Shown here: positions 1 through 8,175 of the stretch, piece by piece | Numbering within the stretch: position 1 is the first letter of the stretch | Layout: every line of letters starts with the position of its first letter | Origin: Afipia sp. | Lineage (GTDB): Bacteria > Pseudomonadota > Alphaproteobacteria > Rhizobiales > Xanthobacteraceae | DNA: 64,000 bases | Direction: 5' to 3' | Assembly (NCBI GenBank): GCA_017308595.1 | Contig: JAFKER010000007.1 | Coordinates: forward strand, 62,001 to 126,000 | Notes under the pieces: generated by a model | The model's database searches: none | What the model saw: the letters and a program-made list of their open reading frames with translations, nothing else | Told to the model about the DNA's origin: nothing | Translations under genes and position numbers: made by a program

Positions 1-395
1 GTCCGAATTCGTTTCAAGTTTTCACTCAGAGGCTCATTGCGGGATTTGCGATTAGTCTGGGTGCCCCATGATTTATTGTCCGGTAATCCATCACATCACG
101 GCGTCATTCAGCCACGGTGTTCGGTGCCAATTCTATTGATGGTCAAAGGCAGGTATCAGAAGCGTGTCGAGAAACGGCAGCCGGTGATGTCGTCCGAAGC
201 AGAGCTCATGCACGGTTCGGCGGGCCGGCCATTCCTTGAGTTTGACGATTTCAACCAGGGTTTGAAAGGAATTGGGCCGAAAGCGGAACGATCAGTACGA
301 TGCCGCCATACATTTAATGCGGGATGACAGAGTAATTAAACCGAACTCTATCGCTCCAACTGGCTTGCCACGCCAGTTGGCATGCCGAAGAGGGC
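1..395. other. No supported gene; 3' flank of the acyltransferase
   Basis: Short frames on both strands lack a recognisable family and a convincing ribosome binding site, so none is called. The only clear structure is the inverted repeat at 356-380, listed separately. The stretch may be the flank of a neighbouring gene outside the window. Confidence 0.5.
356..380 (-). terminator. Hairpin just downstream of the BcerS-like gene
   Basis: CCAACTGGC at 356-364 and GCCAGTTGG at 372-380 form a perfect 9-bp stem with a 7-nt loop. It begins about 15 bp past the stop codon of the acyltransferase gene at 396. No T-run follows on the minus strand, so it is either a weak intrinsic terminator or an mRNA 3'-end stabilising hairpin. 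Confidence 0.5.
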
Positions 396-1637
396 TTACA
401 AGCCTGCCACAAATTTATCGGCGGTTTGCGCGATTTGAGTACGATCTGTGTGGCCTATTCGTTGAATGATTGCATTCGCAGCTAATTCATCTCGGCTATA
501 CGTAGGCAAACCAACTTCGTAGATTCGATGCGTGGTCGATATCGTCCCGCCAATGCGTTCGATAGTTCGCCTCAGCCCCATATTATCTTCGAGAATCCAG
601 CCAAGTTCGACCTGACGAATGTTGTGATTGATCGATCGACGGACAAGTTCGCTGATCATCATTGCGGGTAAGCCAAGATTCGAGGGGTTTCCCCGTTCTG
701 ACTGAGCGACGCCCAGCAGAATGACCCGGCAACTGGAATAGGCCCTTCGCCTCGCGCGCCAGAGAAATTTGATCCAGTTGAACGGCAGCAGGCGGCCATC
801 CATATCGGCAACCATTTCCTGAATGTTCGGAATCCACAGCGCAACAGCTATGGGATTGCCGTTCCGTTCCACGATCACCGCCATGTCTTCCTGAATGATC
901 GGCTTCAGCGAGGCCGCCAGCGCCCGCGCCTCCGCATCGGATATTGGTGTGAAGCCCCAGTTGGCGGACCATGCATCGTTATAGACGGTTGTGATGATCT
1001 GGATATCGTGGTGCAGATGCCGCAAATCGAGGCCTCGAACCTTGAGATCTTCAGCGGTTCGTATCATCAGGGAGCGATGGTGCTTCAGATCGGAAGGCCC
1101 AAGCCGTGCCAGATCGAGGCTGTAAGAAACCACATCCTTGACTGGCTGCAGGCCATGAGTCTCAACGTGCCTTGCGAGATAGGGGGGATGCCAGGGGGTC
1201 ATCACCATGGGCATATGGGATTGCCCGCTGATTTGGAGGCCCGTTTCGCCATTTGACGACAGGTTGAATGGCCCACGCATCCGGTTCATGCCGCGTGCAT
1301 CAAGCCATCGGCCAACTGCATCAAGCAATTTCCCGATCACCCGTGGATCATCGACCGCGTCCAGACATCCGAACAAGCCAGTTTTGAGCGGCCATTGCGC
1401 GGGCGCGTCGCTTAGAATCTGGGCTGATATCCGCCCCACGATTTTTCCATCGTGATGCGCGAGATAGAAGGCTGCTTCATTGCTTTGAAAGAATGGAGCC
1501 TTCTCGGGAGAGAGTGTTTGTTCGCGCTCCATGTCGAGTGGAGCAACATAGCCGGGCAGGCCGCGATACAGCAATCGGGGAAAGCGCAGGAAGTCCTGTA
1601 GATCTCTTCGGGATGCAACAGGTGAGACGGCGATCAT
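396..1637 (-). CDS. BcerS/YghO-family N-acyltransferase, candidate bacterial ceramide synthase
   Basis: A protein of about 413 residues with a GNAT-like fold. Visible family features are an N-terminal LYRGLPGYVAPL segment, a central GKIVGRISAQI strand, RMRGPFNLSSNGETGL, and a C-terminal half reminiscent of acetyltransferases. This matches what I know of the YghO/BcerS-like family, which includes the Caulobacter enzyme that N-acylates the sphingoid base to form ceramide. The start at 1637 (MIAVSP) fits the family N-terminus; an in-frame start at 1664 would add nine residues. A serine-palmitoyltransferase-like gene and an SDR lie nearby in divergent orientation, which supports a sphingolipid role. 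The family call is fairly secure. The ceramide synthase function is inferred from context. Confidence 0.72.
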   Translation of the reverse strand: MIAVSPVASRRDLQDFLRFPRLLYRGLPGYVAPLDMEREQTLSPEKAPFFQSNEAAFYLAHHDGKIVGRISAQILSDAPAQWPLKTGLFGCLDAVDDPRVIGKLLDAVGRWLDARGMNRMRGPFNLSSNGETGLQISGQSHMPMVMTPWHPPYLARHVETHGLQPVKDVVSYSLDLARLGPSDLKHHRSLMIRTAEDLKVRGLDLRHLHHDIQIITTVYNDAWSANWGFTPISDAEARALAASLKPIIQEDMAVIVERNGNPIAVALWIPNIQEMVADMDGRLLPFNWIKFLWRARRRAYSSCRVILLGVAQSERGNPSNLGLPAMMISELVRRSINHNIRQVELGWILEDNMGLRRTIERIGGTISTTHRIYEVGLPTYSRDELAANAIIQRIGHTDRTQIAQTADKFVAGL

Positions 1638-1707
1638 TGCCGGGCCTCGAGTGATGCGACCCACCGCCCACGCATGCTTGAGTCGGCTCGGAGGTCGGAA
1701 TCGTTTT

Positions 1708-1743
1708 CAGGTGGTGGGACCGATTTCACGATCCCACCACCTG
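1708..1743 (-). terminator. 12-bp perfect hairpin between the outer-membrane protein and BcerS-like genes
   Basis: CAGGTGGTGGGA at 1708-1719 pairs perfectly with TCCCACCACCTG at 1732-1743 around a 12-nt loop. It starts 16 bp beyond the stop codon of the beta-barrel gene. The minus-strand sequence after it is A-rich rather than T-rich, so it may be a partial terminator or processing hairpin that sets the ratio of porin to acyltransferase message. Confidence 0.6.
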
Positions 1744-1758
1744 GGAGTTGCTCTGTTC

Positions 1759-2448
1759 TCAGAACTTGAATTCCAGCGTTCCAACCACGGCGCTCGATTC
1801 CAGTCCGTAGGTGACCGGAAGCGGTACGCTGCAGCAGACGAATGGATAGGTGGATTTTTCCGCGACCTGATAGGTGTATCGTACGCCCGCGACAAGGTTG
1901 TCGGTGATGCCGTAATTCACACCGGCCACGAATTGTCCCAGCGTGTGCTGAGCCGTCTGATATTCGGTGGCGCCGGGGCCGAAGATTGCCCCGCCCTTGA
2001 CCTCGGCAGTTCCGATGCCGCCGCCAATATATGGCAGCCAGCGATCGAATGCATAGCCGAGCGTGCCGATCGCGGAAACCGCATACTTGACGTCGGCCGT
2101 GTAGGAGACGCCGGGAATCAATGCGGATTGCACGGTCTGCTTCTGGAAGGCGACAGGTGCGTTGACTTCAAATCCCAGCACCAGCCGGTTCGCAAATTGA
2201 TAGCGATATCCGCCCTGAACGCCAGCCAGATAGCCCTTCGGGTCGATCACGTCGTTGCCGTTGCGCGCGAACGAGGTGCCTGTGACGTCACCCCAGAGAT
2301 AGCCGACATGACCGCCGACGTAGAAACCTGTCCAATTATAAGCGGAAGCCACAGGAATCGGCTTCGCTTTGACAGAGAGATCCGCGGCGGGAGCTGCGGA
2401 CGCGGTAACGGCTGCAATAACGCCAGCCAAAACAATTTTCTTGAACAT
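1759..2448 (-). CDS. Outer-membrane beta-barrel protein, RopB/Omp25-like
   Basis: 229 residues. A cleavable signal peptide (MFKKIVLAGVIAAVTASAAPA) is followed by ADLSVKAKP and then NWTGFYVGGHVGYLWG, the hallmark opening of rhizobial/Brucella small porin-like barrels. Alternating aromatic strands follow, and the protein ends on Phe (TLEFKF), as expected for BAM-dependent insertion. It should be an eight-stranded barrel in the outer membrane; a specific ligand is not evident. The CC pair near residue 206 is unusual for this family. It is transcribed away from the SDR gene, and the palindrome at 2492-2508 lies between the two divergent starts, so it probably shares control with the lipid genes. 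Confidence 0.88.
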   Translation of the reverse strand: MFKKIVLAGVIAAVTASAAPAADLSVKAKPIPVASAYNWTGFYVGGHVGYLWGDVTGTSFARNGNDVIDPKGYLAGVQGGYRYQFANRLVLGFEVNAPVAFQKQTVQSALIPGVSYTADVKYAVSAIGTLGYAFDRWLPYIGGGIGTAEVKGGAIFGPGATEYQTAQHTLGQFVAGVNYGITDNLVAGVRYTYQVAEKSTYPFVCCSVPLPVTYGLESSAVVGTLEFKF

Positions 2449-2491
2449 AGAAATTTCCCCAACCTCTGAAAACCGGTATGCTTTTTATATA

Positions 2492-2508
2492 ATAGCTCAG
2501 TGAGCTAT
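2492..2508. promoter_or_regulatory. 17-bp palindrome in the divergent promoter (shared operator, copy 1)
   Basis: ATAGCTCAGTGAGCTAT is a perfect odd palindrome centred on 2500. A TATAAT hexamer at 2506-2511 serves the plus-strand SDR-SPT operon, and TATTAT (minus strand of 2489-2494) could serve the porin gene, so a protein bound here would cover both promoters. The 13-bp core TAGCTCAGTGAGC recurs at 4686-4698 before the sensor kinase. The cognate regulator is unknown. Confidence 0.7.
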
Positions 2509-2593
2509 AATGTAACTCTTCTGCAACGGTCACAGATTTAAGTTCGTGACCGGCTGCGGGGCCTCAACAGTCGATGGTATTTCGGTAAGCCTT

Positions 2594-3445
2594 ATGATCC
2601 GTCCTCGCACCATTCTCATCACGGGCGCATCGAGTGGAATCGGCGCAGCGCTCGCCGCGGCTTATGCGTGCGAGCGGACGACGCTTGTGCTGATGGGACG
2701 CAACGAAGACCGGCTTTCCCGTGTTTCCGCTGTTTGCCGTGATAAGGGAGCACTTGTCGTCGTTGCAGTGCGGGACGTCGCTGATATCGACGGATTTCTT
2801 GGATCACTCTCGGATCTGGATGGGAAATGGCGTTTCGATCTGGCTATTTTCAACGCCGGCATCGGAGATACATGTGCTTCATCGCAGCAGATTGAATCTC
2901 CCCAACAGGTTCTCTCTCTGTTGGACGTAAATCTTCGCGGTCCCGCAGCGGGCGCCAGTCTGATAGCAGACCGGATGATCGCCCGACGGCAAGGCGGCGC
3001 GATAGCACTGATCAGTTCCGTCGCCGCTTTCGTGCCGTTGCCCATAGCGGCTGGTTACGCGTCTTCGAAGGCGGGCCTGAATGCTTTTGGGCTGTCTTTA
3101 AACGGAGCGTTGCGGCGTCATGGTATCGCGGTTTCGTTGATTTGCCCCGGATACGTCGATACTCCCATGAGCGCGCGGTTGAACACGTTCAAACCGTTTC
3201 AGATGCAACCGGATGCAGCAGCACGTGCGATCATGGCATGTATCACCAAGCGGCAGTCGTTCGCGATCATTCCGATGCAGTATGCGATTGTCTGCGCTTT
3301 CCTCAAACTCGTGCCGACGAAATTCGCTGTCTGGTTTTCATCGAAATTCAGGCTGGACGCGAGCGCTTACCGTTCCGGGAGCGAGCCAATCTCTGACACG
3401 CACCCGGGCGCGCCAAGCTCCTGCCCAAAACTGGATAATCTATGA
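2594..3445 (+). CDS. Classical short-chain dehydrogenase, candidate 3-ketosphinganine reductase
   Basis: 283 residues from ATG 2594; an in-frame ATG at 2546 would only add an unconserved extension. The Rossmann motif TGASSGIG is at the N-terminus, followed by the NAG motif, a catalytic Ser in LISSVAAF and YASSK, so the catalytic set is complete. The C-terminal LKLVPTKFAVWFSSKF is hydrophobic/amphipathic and could be a membrane contact, as in 3-ketodihydrosphingosine reductases. The gene overlaps the PLP enzyme by four bases (ATGA), so the two are translationally coupled. In that context reduction of 3-ketosphinganine to sphinganine is the natural proposal. Reduction of a different 3-keto lipid cannot be excluded. 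Confidence 0.75.
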   Translation: MIRPRTILITGASSGIGAALAAAYACERTTLVLMGRNEDRLSRVSAVCRDKGALVVVAVRDVADIDGFLGSLSDLDGKWRFDLAIFNAGIGDTCASSQQIESPQQVLSLLDVNLRGPAAGASLIADRMIARRQGGAIALISSVAAFVPLPIAAGYASSKAGLNAFGLSLNGALRRHGIAVSLICPGYVDTPMSARLNTFKPFQMQPDAAARAIMACITKRQSFAIIPMQYAIVCAFLKLVPTKFAVWFSSKFRLDASAYRSGSEPISDTHPGAPSSCPKLDNL

Positions 3446-4662
3446 TGTCGCGTTCACTGGTGGACCATGCATTAAGCAGGTATCGGCTCGCGGGAGCGAA
3501 TTTGATCGCTGATCGTGACCCGTTCTTCCTGCCGGTTGACGGCTTCCGCCAATCCCGGCAGCGCGAGGGGCAATCGGTCATCAGTTTCGCGCACTACGAT
3601 TATCTGGGTCTTTCCACGCATCCGGATGTCGTGATGAGCGCGCATAGGATACTTGATAGTCTCGGTCCTTCGGTCTCGGCATCGCGAATGGTCGGTGGCG
3701 AGCGCATGCTGCACGGTGAACTCGAGGAAGAGCTTGCAGATTTCATCGGCGCGGAAGCCGCGGTGACGCTGGTCAGCGGGTATCTGACGAATGTCACGCT
3801 CCTTGGGCACTTAATGTCGTCGTCGGATCTGATCCTGTATGATGAACTTTGTCACAACAGCATTGTTGTCGGAACCCGTGCGGCGAGATGTGATTCCCGT
3901 TCCTTCGCCCACAACGATCTTTCCGATCTTCGCCGGAAACTTTCTGCCATCCGAGGCCGCTACAAGCGATGTCTGATTGTGGTCGAAGGTCTTTACAGTA
4001 TGGATGGCGATGTGGCCGACTTGCCGGAGCTCGTGACGATCAAGAACGAACACGATTGCTGGCTCATGGTCGACGAGGCTCATTCGATCGGAACGCTTGG
4101 GAGTAGTGGGAGAGGGCTTTGTGAGCACTTCAATGTTGACGTCAGAGAAGTAGATTTAATCGTCGGTACTCTCTCCAAAGCGTTCGTCTCTTCCGGTGGG
4201 TTCATCGCAGGGCATGGTGCAGTCATCCGTTGGCTACGATACACGTTGCCGGGATTTGTCTTTAGCGTCGGTCTTACGCCAAGCGTTGCGGCCTCTGCCT
4301 TGTCGGCACTGCGTGTGTTGAAACGAGAGCCGTCGCTAACGGACCTTCTGAAGCAGAAATCGAAGTGCTTCTTGCAGGAAGCCGAGCGATTGGGTCTTGA
4401 TACGGGACCTGCGATTGGCGTCGGTGTTGTTCCCGTCCTGATCAGAAGTGAACAGGCGGCATTCGAGGCCTCGGAATTGCTCAAGCAGGCAGGCTTTTAC
4501 GTCCCGCCCATTGTTAGGATCGGAGTGCCGAAGGAAAAGCCTCGGTTACGTTTTTTCATTTCGGCCTCGCATGAGGATGCCGACATTTCGCGCGCACTGG
4601 GACTGCTGAGAAGCAATTTTGTGGTGGGTTATGATGCCGCAGCGCGGAGCGAGTCGGTGTGA
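3442..4662 (+). CDS. Serine palmitoyltransferase-like alpha-oxoamine synthase
   Basis: 406 residues, typical of class II PLP-dependent acyl-CoA (or acyl-ACP):amino acid transferases (SPT, KBL, BioF, HemA). Seen are FAHYDYLGL near residue 50, the DEAHSIG motif (PLP-binding Asp/His) and TLSKAF, whose Lys246 should form the internal aldimine. C-terminal ligand motifs are also present. KBL and BioF share this fold, but neither threonine nor biotin genes are nearby. The upstream coupled SDR and the nearby BcerS-like gene favour condensation of serine with a fatty acyl thioester to 3-ketosphinganine. No dedicated acyl carrier protein or acyl-ACP synthetase gene is present in the window, unlike the Caulobacter locus. 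Confidence 0.78.
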   Translation: MMSRSLVDHALSRYRLAGANLIADRDPFFLPVDGFRQSRQREGQSVISFAHYDYLGLSTHPDVVMSAHRILDSLGPSVSASRMVGGERMLHGELEEELADFIGAEAAVTLVSGYLTNVTLLGHLMSSSDLILYDELCHNSIVVGTRAARCDSRSFAHNDLSDLRRKLSAIRGRYKRCLIVVEGLYSMDGDVADLPELVTIKNEHDCWLMVDEAHSIGTLGSSGRGLCEHFNVDVREVDLIVGTLSKAFVSSGGFIAGHGAVIRWLRYTLPGFVFSVGLTPSVAASALSALRVLKREPSLTDLLKQKSKCFLQEAERLGLDTGPAIGVGVVPVLIRSEQAAFEASELLKQAGFYVPPIVRIGVPKEKPRLRFFISASHEDADISRALGLLRSNFVVGYDAAARSESV

Positions 4663-4685
4663 CGTTAAACTCTAGCGACACACTT

Positions 4686-4700
4686 TAGCTCAGTGAGCAA
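4686..4700. promoter_or_regulatory. Shared operator, copy 2, before the sensor kinase
   Basis: TAGCTCAGTGAGCAA repeats the first 13 bases of the palindrome at 2493-2507 exactly and is itself palindromic with one mismatch. It ends 15 bp before the kinase ATG. Two copies this close in both sequence and neighbourhood suggest one regulator for the lipid genes and the two-component system. Confidence 0.65.
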
Positions 4701-4715
4701 GTAAATGATCTCCGG

Positions 4716-7058
4716 ATGAATTTTCGTTTTTTCAAAGTCGCAGGTTCAGGCCGGACAAAGCTTGGCAATGTCGCCAGCGGGTATCCCGTTTATCCGAGGC
4801 GCATCTGGCCTTTTTTCTTCGCGGCAGTTGTCGTCGTGTTGTTTCAAGCCGCTGTCGCCAAGCCTGCCGCCGCAGTCACCTATGATCTTGGTCCTGTGGC
4901 AGATCATCTGCTCGACCTGACTGGCAAGCTATCCATCACCGATGTGACGAGCCAAGCGGCAGCGTCCAAATTCATCGCAGCCAATGGGGTTGCCGCCAAT
5001 TATGGACCGCAGCCAAACCGAGATGCCGCGCTCTGGCTGAGAATCCGCATTCCGGAACTGTCCGGCTCCGGCGCGCAGGATTGGGTTGTTTCGGTAGTCG
5101 AGACGCGAATACGTCGTGTGGATCTGTTCGTGCCGTCGGAGGGCAAAAGTTTCACATGGAATGGTGAACAGCACGCCGATCCATCGGTGGCGACCACCCG
5201 CTACCCGGCTCTCGTGGTGCCGGAGGAGCTCGTTTCCGGACGTACGGTTTTCATGCGCATCGATACAGCGTCGTCGATGCGGGCGATGGCCCGTTTGCAG
5301 AATAATGTGGATTTTGCTGTCGCGTACGGAACGCAGGGGTTTCTGTTCGGTGTTGCGTCCGGACTTCTCGGCATTCTGGCGCTTTATCTGTTTGCAAACG
5401 GCGTTGCGACCTCGGATCGGACAACATTGGTTTTGTCGGCTTTCACGCTAACCTATCTGGTTTATATCCTCACACATCAGGCATTTCTGGAATCTCACCT
5501 GATGCCGGGCGCATTGAACGTTTCGCGGGTTCTTTCAATATTTTCCAGCACCTTGTTGTTCGCGTGGTGGCTGTTCTTCACGGATGGATACCTTCGGGTC
5601 GAAAGTCATCGCCCTCTGCTATCGCGGATCGCCAGAGTTGCCGCCTTAATGTGCCTTCTGTTTGCGGTGGCGACCGCGATCGCAGTGCTGTTCGAGTGGC
5701 GGTTTCTCCGACGGTTCACCTCCATCGTCGGCATAAGTTCACTGTTGCTCGGAATTGCGCTCGCCACCGCGATGTTCAATGTCGAGCGTAAACGCACAAT
5801 TATCTTCCTGTTGTGTTGGGCAGTCGGGCTCGCGGCTGGTATTGTGCGCATGCTGCATGACGTGGTGCCGTCAATTGGCAGCAATCCCTACGCGCTTAAC
5901 GCCACCTACGTGGCAACATGTTTTTGTTTCGCGGTTTTTGGAATCGTTACGTCTGTCGAAGCCCATCGGCGCGAACGTTTCCTGAGAGCCTCAGTCGAGG
6001 CCACCTCGGATCGTCTTCGAGACTTCGCCCACAGCGCGTCGGACAGCTTCTGGGAAACGGACGGGGCGGGCCGGATCACATTCTCGACCGGACCGGCGGC
6101 TGACCGCGCCGGTATTCGCCCGGGGCGATCTTTCAACGAGGTCGTTCAAGCTGGAAAACAGGACGTTCAGCCGAAATCAGATGAGTCTTCCAGCGTTACG
6201 AGCGGAAGGCCGTTACGGCATGTTCTCCATCTGGCGAGGGAAGACGGTGGCTTTAGCAGTTATATAGACCTGCGCGGTTCGGCGCGGTTTGCGGTTGACG
6301 GGAGTCTGCTGGGCTACCGGGGCATCGCAACTGATGTGACACAGGATATTCTTGATCGGCAACGGCAAATCCAACAGCAGAAACTGGCGGCCATGGGACA
6401 ACTCGCCGGAGGCGTTGCTCACGAGATCAATAATCTGCTCCATCCTATTATTAACCTGTCTCGCCGCGTCGCCGAACAGACCGAACCGGGTAACGAAAAA
6501 CGCCGTTGGCTTGATTTGGTTGTGGACTCCGGCAAGCGCGCCGCTGAGATCGTAAGAGCCTTGCTAAACAATGTGCGGCCTGCCTCTGAAACTGCGGCGA
6601 AGGCTCCGTTGTTCGAAAGCACCACGCGCGCGCTCGATTCGGTACGGAATGTCATGCCTCAGGGAATTCGCCTTAACCTGACGGGTGACGGAACTCCCGG
6701 ACCAGTTTTGCCGGTCCATGAGGTTTTCCAGGTCGTCGTCAATCTCGTGGCGAATGCGGTTCACGCCTCTCAGGGCAACGGGGCAATCGATCTGGAGGTT
6801 AGAAGCAGCCGGCTGGATCAATTCGATATCACTGTTCTTTCCGTCACCGATCAAGGTGAGGGCATGGATGCGGACACGTTGCAACAGGCGCTTGATCCGT
6901 TTTTCACGACCAAGAAAACCTCGGAAGGGAGCGGTCTCGGCCTCTATGTTGTTCACGGGTTGGTTCAGAATTGGAATGCAGTGCTTGATATCCAATCTGA
7001 ACCCCGGCAGGGAACGAGGGTGATAATTACCTTTCGCTCAAGAGAGGAGCAAACGTGA
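4716..7058 (+). CDS. Membrane sensor histidine kinase with 7TM-DISM-type input, PAS and kinase domains
   Basis: 780 residues. An N-terminal hydrophobic segment (about 30-50) leads into a periplasmic domain (about 55-200) of the 7TMR-DISM extracellular type. Seven membrane helices follow (about 210-410), then a PAS-like region (about 430-545). The HisKA box GGVAHEINNLLHP carries the phospho-accepting His569. The HATPase domain has NLVANAVHAS (N box), DQGEGMD (G1) and GSGLGLYVVHG (G2). The signal is unknown. Its stop codon overlaps the GTG start of the response regulator by four bases. The palindrome in front of it links it to the sphingolipid-type genes upstream, so it may sense envelope state, but that is inference. 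Confidence 0.85.
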   Translation: MNFRFFKVAGSGRTKLGNVASGYPVYPRRIWPFFFAAVVVVLFQAAVAKPAAAVTYDLGPVADHLLDLTGKLSITDVTSQAAASKFIAANGVAANYGPQPNRDAALWLRIRIPELSGSGAQDWVVSVVETRIRRVDLFVPSEGKSFTWNGEQHADPSVATTRYPALVVPEELVSGRTVFMRIDTASSMRAMARLQNNVDFAVAYGTQGFLFGVASGLLGILALYLFANGVATSDRTTLVLSAFTLTYLVYILTHQAFLESHLMPGALNVSRVLSIFSSTLLFAWWLFFTDGYLRVESHRPLLSRIARVAALMCLLFAVATAIAVLFEWRFLRRFTSIVGISSLLLGIALATAMFNVERKRTIIFLLCWAVGLAAGIVRMLHDVVPSIGSNPYALNATYVATCFCFAVFGIVTSVEAHRRERFLRASVEATSDRLRDFAHSASDSFWETDGAGRITFSTGPAADRAGIRPGRSFNEVVQAGKQDVQPKSDESSSVTSGRPLRHVLHLAREDGGFSSYIDLRGSARFAVDGSLLGYRGIATDVTQDILDRQRQIQQQKLAAMGQLAGGVAHEINNLLHPIINLSRRVAEQTEPGNEKRRWLDLVVDSGKRAAEIVRALLNNVRPASETAAKAPLFESTTRALDSVRNVMPQGIRLNLTGDGTPGPVLPVHEVFQVVVNLVANAVHASQGNGAIDLEVRSSRLDQFDITVLSVTDQGEGMDADTLQQALDPFFTTKKTSEGSGLGLYVVHGLVQNWNAVLDIQSEPRQGTRVIITFRSREEQT

Positions 7059-7432
7059 AGCACGGACCACTGAGTATTCTGGTTGTCGACGATGTTCCGG
7101 CGATGCGTGAATCCATCGGTTCCGCGCTGAGTGCCGCCGGGCATCGCCCGTCCTATGCCGAGAATGGAAAGGAAGCGCTTGAACTCATTCTTGCGAATGG
7201 GTTCGACGCGATCGTCACGGATTTGTGGATGCCCGAGATGGATGGGCTCGATCTTATCAAGCAAATACGGCAAGAGCAGATATCGCTCCGGGTTTTTGCG
7301 ATTACCGGCGGAGGGCCTCGTCTGACACTGGAAGCGGCGACGTCGATTGCAGAAATCTGGGGAGCTGAGAAAGTCTTCCTCAAGCCTTTCGACGAAGCTC
7401 TGCTGATCGAGGCACTGGCCGAAAAGGATTAG
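7055..7432 (+). CDS. Receiver-only (CheY-like) response regulator
   Basis: 125 residues made only of a receiver domain. VVDDVPAMRES provides the acidic pocket, DAIVTDLWMPEMDG carries the phospho-acceptor Asp56, and FLKPF carries the conserved Lys110. It starts with GTG overlapping the kinase stop (GTGA). No DNA-binding or enzymatic output is present, so it must act by protein contact or as a phosphorelay intermediate and cannot itself be the protein that binds the palindromes. Confidence 0.88.
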   Translation: MKHGPLSILVVDDVPAMRESIGSALSAAGHRPSYAENGKEALELILANGFDAIVTDLWMPEMDGLDLIKQIRQEQISLRVFAITGGGPRLTLEAATSIAEIWGAEKVFLKPFDEALLIEALAEKD

Positions 7433-7439
7433 CGTCGCG

Positions 7440-7904
7440 TTATTCTGCCGCCTGTGTCGATTCGTGCTTCTGAGCCTGGATGGCGGCGATGATTGCTTCG
7501 CACGCCATCGCTAGGCTTTCTGCTTGTTCCGGAGGCATTGTTTCAATGGCCCGTACCACGACAAGCAGCGGGTCCGCTTTGAGCAGAGCGCGCCCCATGC
7601 TCGTTAGTTCCACGATTTCCGAGCGGCCGCGCCCCGCGGATCCGGCCTTCCGTAACAAACCCTTCTCAATCAGAGTTCGCACCGAACGGGAGACTGGCCC
7701 GAACGCCAGTCCCTGAAAGCGCGCCAGTCCCATCGCAGTATTGTGGGGTACGGCGGCATCCCGGAAATAGCGCAGCGCCGTCCACTGTGCTGGGAAGAGA
7801 CCGCCATCGTGACCGATCGAGTGCATCGCGCGGGCGACTTGGTCGAGAAGCCGGGCAACAGGCGCCGAGGCTGGCCGCTTCAGCTTCGCAGGTGCCATAT
7901 CCAT
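7440..7904 (-). CDS. MarR-family winged-helix regulator
   Basis: 154 residues. The central region reads as a MarR winged helix: FPAQWTALRYF, then a recognition-helix region (FGPVSRSVRTLIEKGLLRK) and a wing (GRGRSEIVELTSMGRALL). Flanking alpha helices would form the dimer. It converges on the response regulator with 7 bp between stops and precedes the Mo-hydroxylase genes. Its effector and targets are unknown; it is one candidate, with the tandem HxlR protein, for control of the catabolic island. No copy of the 17-bp island motif was seen in front of it. Confidence 0.82.
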   Translation of the reverse strand: MDMAPAKLKRPASAPVARLLDQVARAMHSIGHDGGLFPAQWTALRYFRDAAVPHNTAMGLARFQGLAFGPVSRSVRTLIEKGLLRKAGSAGRGRSEIVELTSMGRALLKADPLLVVVRAIETMPPEQAESLAMACEAIIAAIQAQKHESTQAAE

Positions 7905-8175
7905 GCCTTATTGAGGAAAGCTTGTTGTCGAGATGAGAGCTTATCGTAAGGGCAGAAAAATGTCTTTACGGCACTTCTGTTGGCGCGGCTGCGCGCACCT
8001 GTTCACGAACCTCAACGAAGTCCCGGGAAATCATCGAGGCATGGAGGATCGGCCTACATAGCCGACCATGGATGAGCCTCAACGGGTTTGCGCCAACGAT
8101 GTTTGCAGCTTGCCCTGGAGAGGGGTATAACCAGAACAGCCTCTCGCTATAATCAGAGGCAAGTTGCGAAGGAGA

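Noticed and set aside
1651-2469. 272-codon plus-strand frame opposite the outer-membrane protein
   Set aside because: The opposite strand encodes a textbook signal peptide and beta-barrel with terminal Phe; this frame has no family features.
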